From Hofstenia miamia (taxonomy: Eukaryota > Xenacoelomorpha > Acoela), in assembly GCA_004352715.1 (NCBI GenBank), contig SCFE01000056.1, forward strand, positions 485,684 through 549,683: 64,000 nt of DNA, given 5' to 3'. This document shows, one piece after another, positions 58,361 through 64,000 of the stretch. The notes under the pieces were generated by a model. That model made no database searches and was not told where the DNA came from. It saw only the letters and a program-made list of their open reading frames with translations. The position numbers were made by a program, and so were the translations under genes. Numbering within the stretch: position 1 is the stretch's first letter; every line of letters starts with the position of its first letter.

Positions 58361-59627
58361 ATTGTGGCATGTATAATATACTGTTCAATCCTATGAAACC
58401 TTAAGTGCTATAATTGTTACTACTGAACATAAACTGTTTCAGTGAAGTTATCATATATTACATTTTTCAACTTCCATGCCTATTTATCATTGATTGCTAA
58501 AGCCTGGCTGTATTTATACAATTCTATTTCCTAAATCGATCATCTCTATTAAACTTCTGACAAAAAAATCGAATGATAATAGCCAATGTGAGCAGAAATA
58601 ATTGCATTTTCCACTAATATCTCCTGATAAAGGAAGAATCCTTATATGCAGTGCAATGGCTTGTGAACATAAAAACTGATTGATTTCCTAATATAAGGGA
58701 TTATTTAGAACTGTATATACCTTAAAATTTCGCAATTACACATTCGAATTAGGGTTGCCTGAAAACGAATTGATTGCAAGAAATTGTTTGCATACGATGT
58801 CAATGCAGTATTAATTTTACAAATTTGAGTCAAATACCTTCTGTGAATCGTGCAAACAATTTATGAATTCTCGAACTACCTAGAATTTTGTCGCATATAA
58901 AAATACTAAAATGCCTCTACAACATCGAAGGTAGTAGGGCATTCAACAATTAATCAAGAGCGTAATTAACCTTAATAAGAACATGCAAGATATNATTGTG
59001 GCATGTATAATATACTGTTCAATCCTATGAAACCTTAAGTGCTATAATTGTTACTACTGAACATAAACTGTTTCAGTGAAGTTATCATATATTACATTTT
59101 TCAACTTCCATGCCTATTTATCATTGATTGCTAAAGCCTGGCTGTATTTATACAATTCTATTTCCTAAATCGATCATCTCTATTAAACTTCTGACAAAAA
59201 AATCGAATGATAATAGCCAATGTGAGCAGAAATAATTGCATTTTCCACTAATATCTCCTGATAAAGGAAGAATCCTTATATGCAGTGCAATGGCTTGTGA
59301 ACATAAAAACTGATTGATTTCCTAATATAAGGGATTATTTAGAACTGTATATACCTTAAAATTTCGCAATTACACATTCGAATTAGGGTTGCCTGAAAAC
59401 GAATTGATTGCAAGAAATTGTTTGCATACGATGTCAATGCAGTATTAATTTTACAAATTTGAGTCAAATACCTTCTGTGAATCGTGCAAACAATTTATGA
59501 ATTCTCGAACTACCTAGAATTTTGTCGCATATAAAAATACTAAAATGCCTCTACAACATCGAAGGTAGTAGGGCATTCAACAATTAATCAAGAGCGTAAT
59601 TAACCTTAATAAGAACATGCAAGATAT
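58361..59627. repeat. Direct duplication of 633 bp joined by a single N
   Basis: 58361-58993 is repeated at 58995-59627 (offset 634) with no difference that I could see, and the two copies are separated by one N at 58994. The second copy continues into unique sequence. A single N between identical copies is best explained as an unmerged overlap of two contigs, not as a biological tandem repeat. Confidence 0.92.
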
Positions 59628-59739
59628 ATTTCGACTTACAAAGTCATCGTCAGTTTTACAAATCATTCCCTCTAAATTTACTAGATTTTACAATAATAAT
59701 TATAATTTTTTAAATTTTAAAAAGTGGCAAGTTTAATTT

Positions 59740-60060
59740 ATAAATATAGTCTTCTTTTGTGTTTAAACTTGGTTGCAAGGATTTTATAAAAATACTCTCA
59801 ATAATCTTTAAATTACTTGATCTTTACGTCTGATGTAATATTTTTGTTTCAAAATTTAGTCCGCATTTATTTAGATGATTAGATATATTAGAACTGGTCT
59901 CATGTTCTTTAATTCTTCTTGATAGTTGCCTATTAGAAAAACCAATATAATCACCACAGGTGCATTTGATTTGATAAATTATATTTGATTTATTGGTTTC
60001 TTCAGTTGTAGATTTTAATTTTCTAGTTATTTGTGTAAGATGTTTTTTTAACATCAATTC
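59740..60060 (-). pseudogene. Penelope-like element GIY-YIG endonuclease fragment
   Basis: The minus-strand frame (60102-59824) gives KSNIIYQIKCTCGDYIGFSN and RQLSRRIKEHETS, then NHLNKCGLNF. This fits the GIY-YIG endonuclease domain at the C-terminus of Penelope-like retroelements: IY-x4-C-x-C...YIG, then R-x-L-x2-R-x2-EH. The C-terminal tail continues to about 59740 after a stop. The RT part is missing; upstream sequence at 60060 switches to a different retroelement. Confidence 0.8.
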
Positions 60061-60395
60061 AAACTTCAAATATTGCTTCAGACAGTACATCACGCAATTC
60101 ATTATGACGTTTTACAACGAATCCACCAGTGTGGCAAGAGAGTGCATGTGCAATAGAGAATCTCTTGCCGCATGCACACGTCGTATGCATATCAGCAGGT
60201 TCAATGCCATACCTCAAACTGATACCATCTCAACTCGCTCTTATTGAGGTGAATCACTTCTTCTTTTATTGGAAGAGAAGTAAATCATGAAGAGAAACCT
60301 TTGAGTGATATTGTTTGAAAGGCTTTCTGTTGATCTCCATTCAGTTCCCTTAACAACTGTTGATATCTGGATTCGATATTATCATGTTTTTCTTT
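60061..60395 (-). pseudogene. Fragment of a LINE-like ORF C-terminal region
   Basis: Minus-strand blocks in changing frames read QQLLRELNGDQQKAFQTISL, FTSLPIKEE, then RYGIEPADMHTTCACGKRFS, IAHALSCHTGGFVVKRHNEL and RD. The motif LRYGxxPxxxxxxCxCGxxF, xxHALSCxxGGFxxxRHNEx, RD is familiar from the C-terminal part of a retroelement polyprotein common in cnidarian, sponge and fish genomes. It contains a putative C-C-H-C knuckle. It ends abruptly at the start of the Penelope-like fragment. Confidence 0.65.
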
Positions 60396-60589
60396 GAGAC
60401 AAATCTTCACTGTTGTTCTGTTTGGCTGTAGTGGTCAATGATATCTTGTCTGATTGCGACAGAATTAACTCTTCAGGTGTTTCGTAACTTTAATAGAAAA
60501 ATCGTAATCTTCGCAACAGATCAAAATTGGGTCTCTAATCCCAAATTTGGTTGTAGTTGCAAAAATTAAATGACTTTTTTCGGACTGGA

Positions 60590-60770
60590 TACGGTTTACA
60601 ATGGTGTGCCTCAAGCCTCAGGATTCTAGGCCCATTTCTATTTTTTGTATTTTATGTAAATGACATGCATTCTATTATTTTATGCCTACTTGTAATTGAA
60701 TGCAATAGGCCGATGTCATCAGCATACTTAGCGACAATACACCAATTCTACTAGCAGTAGAATCTCTAGC
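60590..60770 (+). pseudogene. Scrap of reverse transcriptase
   Basis: The plus strand gives VYNGVPQ, then ILGPFLFFVFYVNDMHS, the PQGS-x-LGPLLFxxYINDL block of RT. In another frame ADVISILSDNTPIL follows, resembling the YADDT-x-IL palm motif with the second Asp lost. Very short and frame-broken, and on the opposite strand from its neighbour at 60061-60395. Confidence 0.55.
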
Positions 60771-61880
60771 ATTGAATTGCAACAATTGCTAAAATTTTCT
60801 TTGAGTTTGTAAATTGATAATTTATGAAGCCAAATCGGAATTTTGTATGTTATATCCCAATGAAAACAATTCACAATGTATCTGCACTGACTCAAAATTT
60901 AAAAATGTAAACCCCCAATCTGGAATAGGGTTAAGCCGGGCCGGATTGTTGACATAGCAGTTTGAGCTGGGGTTGGACCTAATATTTTAATTATTTGAAA
61001 AACAAGAATAAATTTACTTGAAAACTTAAAATTTGCAAATGACAAAAACCATTCTGTTTAAATTTAATCAGCTTTGCATTGTTGGCTGGTGCAATACTTT
61101 TAACATGTAAATTTTGTCTGCTACAAGTAAAGAGCGTTTTTGAAAACTCTCATTTACTTTGTGCTGATGTATGTTGGCAGAGAATTTTAGTAATTGAATA
61201 TATAAGAAATTATATGTTCTCTAAATGATGAAAAGGATTATCTCAATCCTGGTAATAAATAGTTGTGGCAATACATATACTACTAAATTAGTGGTAACGG
61301 TAGGAACAACTTACGAAACGTAATCACCAGGGGGTTGCAATAAGGGTGGTTACTTCAGCATATAGTGTAATTATTATAATAACTCTTATTACCAATATTT
61401 TTTCACCTTCTTGTATTCATGCTACCTGAGCATGCTTAGCGCCTTGTTGCAAGCATGCATTTAATGATCAATAAACAAAAATACAAACTTATTTTCTATA
61501 TTTACTACCTTATATTTTAAGGGATATATTGCTTGGATATGTAGGAACGTATTATTTTCCGTATAACTACATAAATTGTTGTAATAAAAGAAATTGACAA
61601 AGTTTTAAATGAAATTCGTGCAAGAACTTGTCAAAATTTTTGAGTGAAGCTCCAGTAGTTTTGTAGAACGTGCAAAAATATGTTTACAAATTCAAATAAA
61701 CACAAATGTCACTTTCATTTAGAATTTATTTTTAAGAAGTTTGGATAAGAGTAGCCAAATATAAATGCTCTTGTGGTTCGCTTTTCTTAAGTTTTGTTTA
61801 CATGCAAACGGCTAATTGCAATAATAGATTTCAATACAAAATTGGCAGTTATTTAATAATAAATTATCTGGAGATTAGTA
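60771..61880. other. Intergenic stretch, no gene recognised
   Basis: AT-rich. A GC-richer spot (AAGCCGGGCCGG near 60934) may be a repeat end. No protein motif was seen. Confidence 0.4.
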
Positions 61881-61893
61881 GTATAGTAATGGT

Positions 61894-62013
61894 TCCAGGA
61901 GCTTCCACTTTTTTCTGATTGGTCGAGAGTGGGAGTCCAGGAGGTTCCACTTTTTCTGATTGGGCGAGAGGGGGAGTCCAGGAGGCTCCACTTTTTTCTG
62001 ATTGGTCGAGAGG
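61894..62013. repeat. Tandem ~41-bp repeat with ATTGG (inverted CCAAT) motif, three copies
   Basis: Three near-identical units each contain TTCCACTTTTTTCTGATTGG (or a close variant) followed by (T/G)CGAGAG and GGAGTCCAGGAG. At the right arm two further units are seen inverted at 63922-64000. Confidence 0.85.
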
Positions 62014-62148
62014 GTTGGCCTTTGACCTGAGACGTCTTAAATATTGCCGGGGGTGTTTTACTGACGTCATGCATGTACTTTTACTAGTTTTTGTGTTATT
62101 TATGTGGCCTAATTTAGTTTGCATTTTTTTACTTTTTTAGTTTTACTT

Positions 62149-62290
62149 TCCCACATTAACTTACATTTTTTACTTTCCCACATTACCTTACATTTTTTAC
62201 TTTCCCACATTACCTTACATTTTTAGTTTTACTTTCCCGCATTAACATACTTTACATGTATTGCAATCCCACATTAACTTACTTGTTTAA
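62149..62290. repeat. Tandem CTTTCCCACATTAACTTACAT repeats
   Basis: About five degenerate units of 22-32 bp. The inverse occurs at 63745-63800. Confidence 0.85.
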
Positions 62291-62480
62291 AAAGTTGAAA
62301 ATAATAATATTTCCTAAAAGTAAATGTAAATAATAATATTTAATAAACGTACGTGGTAAAACCCATGTATTAATTTCCCACATTTACATACTTGTTTAAA
62401 AAGTGGAATCGAAAAATATTTCCAAGTAAAAATAAATATAAATAATAATATTTAATAAACGTACGTGGTAAAACCCACAT
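62270..62480. repeat. Two tandem copies of a ~109-bp unit
   Basis: ACTTGTTTAAAAAGT...GTACGTGGTAAAACCCA occurs at about 62281-62365 and again at about 62390-62480. Confidence 0.8.
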
Positions 62481-62727
62481 ACGTGTTGAAGACAAGACAA
62501 AACTGTAATTTATTCTACACTTTGCTTATAATGACCATATATATCGTACTATTAAATTTGTCTATTGTGCAAGTTGTTGAAGGAATTCTGTAGGAAACAA
62601 ACATAATGTGTATTTGCACGGTATGAATTTCACACAATCGTATCTAAATTAATGGTTAATAAACAAGTTATTATTAAAAAAGTTATGACATTCACAATCA
62701 AAAACACATGACAATTAAACGTTTAAA

Positions 62728-63727
62728 NNNNNNNNNNNNNNNNNNNNNNNNNNNNNNNNNNNNNNNNNNNNNNNNNNNNNNNNNNNNNNNNNNNNNNNNN
62801 NNNNNNNNNNNNNNNNNNNNNNNNNNNNNNNNNNNNNNNNNNNNNNNNNNNNNNNNNNNNNNNNNNNNNNNNNNNNNNNNNNNNNNNNNNNNNNNNNNNN
62901 NNNNNNNNNNNNNNNNNNNNNNNNNNNNNNNNNNNNNNNNNNNNNNNNNNNNNNNNNNNNNNNNNNNNNNNNNNNNNNNNNNNNNNNNNNNNNNNNNNNN
63001 NNNNNNNNNNNNNNNNNNNNNNNNNNNNNNNNNNNNNNNNNNNNNNNNNNNNNNNNNNNNNNNNNNNNNNNNNNNNNNNNNNNNNNNNNNNNNNNNNNNN
63101 NNNNNNNNNNNNNNNNNNNNNNNNNNNNNNNNNNNNNNNNNNNNNNNNNNNNNNNNNNNNNNNNNNNNNNNNNNNNNNNNNNNNNNNNNNNNNNNNNNNN
63201 NNNNNNNNNNNNNNNNNNNNNNNNNNNNNNNNNNNNNNNNNNNNNNNNNNNNNNNNNNNNNNNNNNNNNNNNNNNNNNNNNNNNNNNNNNNNNNNNNNNN
63301 NNNNNNNNNNNNNNNNNNNNNNNNNNNNNNNNNNNNNNNNNNNNNNNNNNNNNNNNNNNNNNNNNNNNNNNNNNNNNNNNNNNNNNNNNNNNNNNNNNNN
63401 NNNNNNNNNNNNNNNNNNNNNNNNNNNNNNNNNNNNNNNNNNNNNNNNNNNNNNNNNNNNNNNNNNNNNNNNNNNNNNNNNNNNNNNNNNNNNNNNNNNN
63501 NNNNNNNNNNNNNNNNNNNNNNNNNNNNNNNNNNNNNNNNNNNNNNNNNNNNNNNNNNNNNNNNNNNNNNNNNNNNNNNNNNNNNNNNNNNNNNNNNNNN
63601 NNNNNNNNNNNNNNNNNNNNNNNNNNNNNNNNNNNNNNNNNNNNNNNNNNNNNNNNNNNNNNNNNNNNNNNNNNNNNNNNNNNNNNNNNNNNNNNNNNNN
63701 NNNNNNNNNNNNNNNNNNNNNNNNNNN
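62728..63727. other. Assembly gap, exactly 1,000 N
   Basis: A round-number scaffold gap. The long frames spanning it are meaningless. Confidence 0.98.
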
Positions 63728-64000
63728 TCCACTTTTTAAACAAGTAAGTTAATGTGGGAATGTGGGAAACTAAAAAATGTAAGTTAATGTGGGAAAGTAA
63801 AACTAAAAAAGTAAAAAAATGCAAACTAAATTAGGCCACATAAATAACACAAAAACTAGTAAAAGTACATGCATGACGTCAGTAAAACACCCCCGGCAAT
63901 ATCCTCGACGTCTTAGCTCAAAGGCCAACCCTCTCGACCAATCAGAAAAAAGTGGAACCTCCTGGACTCCCCCTCTCGACCAATCAGAAAAAAGTGGAGC

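Larger units (their letters stand above)
61888..64000. mobile_element. Large inverted repeat around a 1-kb gap (foldback-type element or inverted contig)
   Basis: Left arm sequence (61894 to about 62300) reappears inverted at 63728-64000 with only a few differences. The shared blocks include the GACGTCATGCATGTACTTTT block, the GGCCTAATTTAGTTTGC block and the CCACATTAACTTAC repeats. The right arm continues past the window edge. Both arms end in a tandem array of a ~41-bp unit containing GATTGGTCGAGAG. The centre is 1,000 N (62728-63727). It may be a foldback transposon with repetitive arms, or a scaffold that joined the same region in opposite orientations. Confidence 0.75.

Noticed and set aside
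62698-63824. Frames of 340-370 residues on both strands
   Set aside because: They consist almost entirely of the 1,000-N gap.
1-64000. CRISPR arrays, bacterial operons, tRNA or rRNA genes
   Set aside because: The tandem repeats seen are microsatellites or TE-internal repeats without spacers. No tRNA B-box with a foldable A-box partner and no rRNA-like block was found. The window is eukaryotic.

Overview
This is a eukaryotic, almost certainly metazoan, window. It is very AT-rich and full of (TA)n microsatellites. It holds spliced genes with GT-AG introns, only one of them recovered in full, in a sea of decayed transposable elements. The two best genes are animal orthologs: TMEM107 (ciliary transition zone) and PHF14 (multi-PHD chromatin reader). 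A universal-stress-protein-like exon, introns of only 40-49 bp mixed with multi-kb introns, and splice-acceptor-like sequence 2 nt before two start codons suggest an invertebrate. A tunicate would fit, but flatworms and cnidarians are not excluded. The species cannot be fixed from the sequence alone.

Layout. 1-3.1 kb: intergenic. 3.1-5.8 kb: a 2.65-kb DNA transposon with ~59-bp terminal inverted repeats and a broken transposase-like gene. 8.5-8.8 kb (minus): a USP-like exon. 10.2-12.0 kb: an assembly-level duplication around a gap, next to a ~335-bp near-perfect palindrome. 12-21.7 kb: intergenic sequence, nothing recognised. 21.8-26.2 kb: a pseudogene of an uncharacterised transposon-like family, then several small MITE-like elements, one nested in another. 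29.4-31.9 kb: piggyBac remnants interrupted by a LINE fragment. 34.5-34.9 kb (minus): intronless TMEM107. 36.46-58.05 kb (plus): the 21-exon PHF14-like gene. 58.4-61 kb: an artefactual direct duplication and retroelement scraps (Penelope-type GIY-YIG, LINE C-terminal region, RT scrap). 61.9-64.0 kb: a large inverted repeat around a 1-kb assembly gap.

The PHF14 model was assembled by hand from splice sites. All 20 junction phases agree and the coding sum is 4,452 nt (1,483 codons plus stop). It encodes an acidic N-terminus, PHD1, an extended zinc-knuckle/PHD module, a coiled coil, a third PHD, then a C2HC-like finger, a C2H2 finger and a ~620-residue disordered Lys/Pro/Arg-rich tail. As far as I recall, that C-terminal half is not present in vertebrate PHF14. 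Its introns host antisense tyrosine-recombinase (Crypton-like) gene copies with their own 43-bp introns, a Tc1-like fragment and several non-autonomous elements.

TMEM107 and PHF14 are divergently oriented about 1.5 kb apart. Nothing in the window points to a shared pathway; they are ordinary neighbouring housekeeping/developmental genes. Most of the remaining structure is transposon archaeology plus haplotype/gap artefacts of the assembly.
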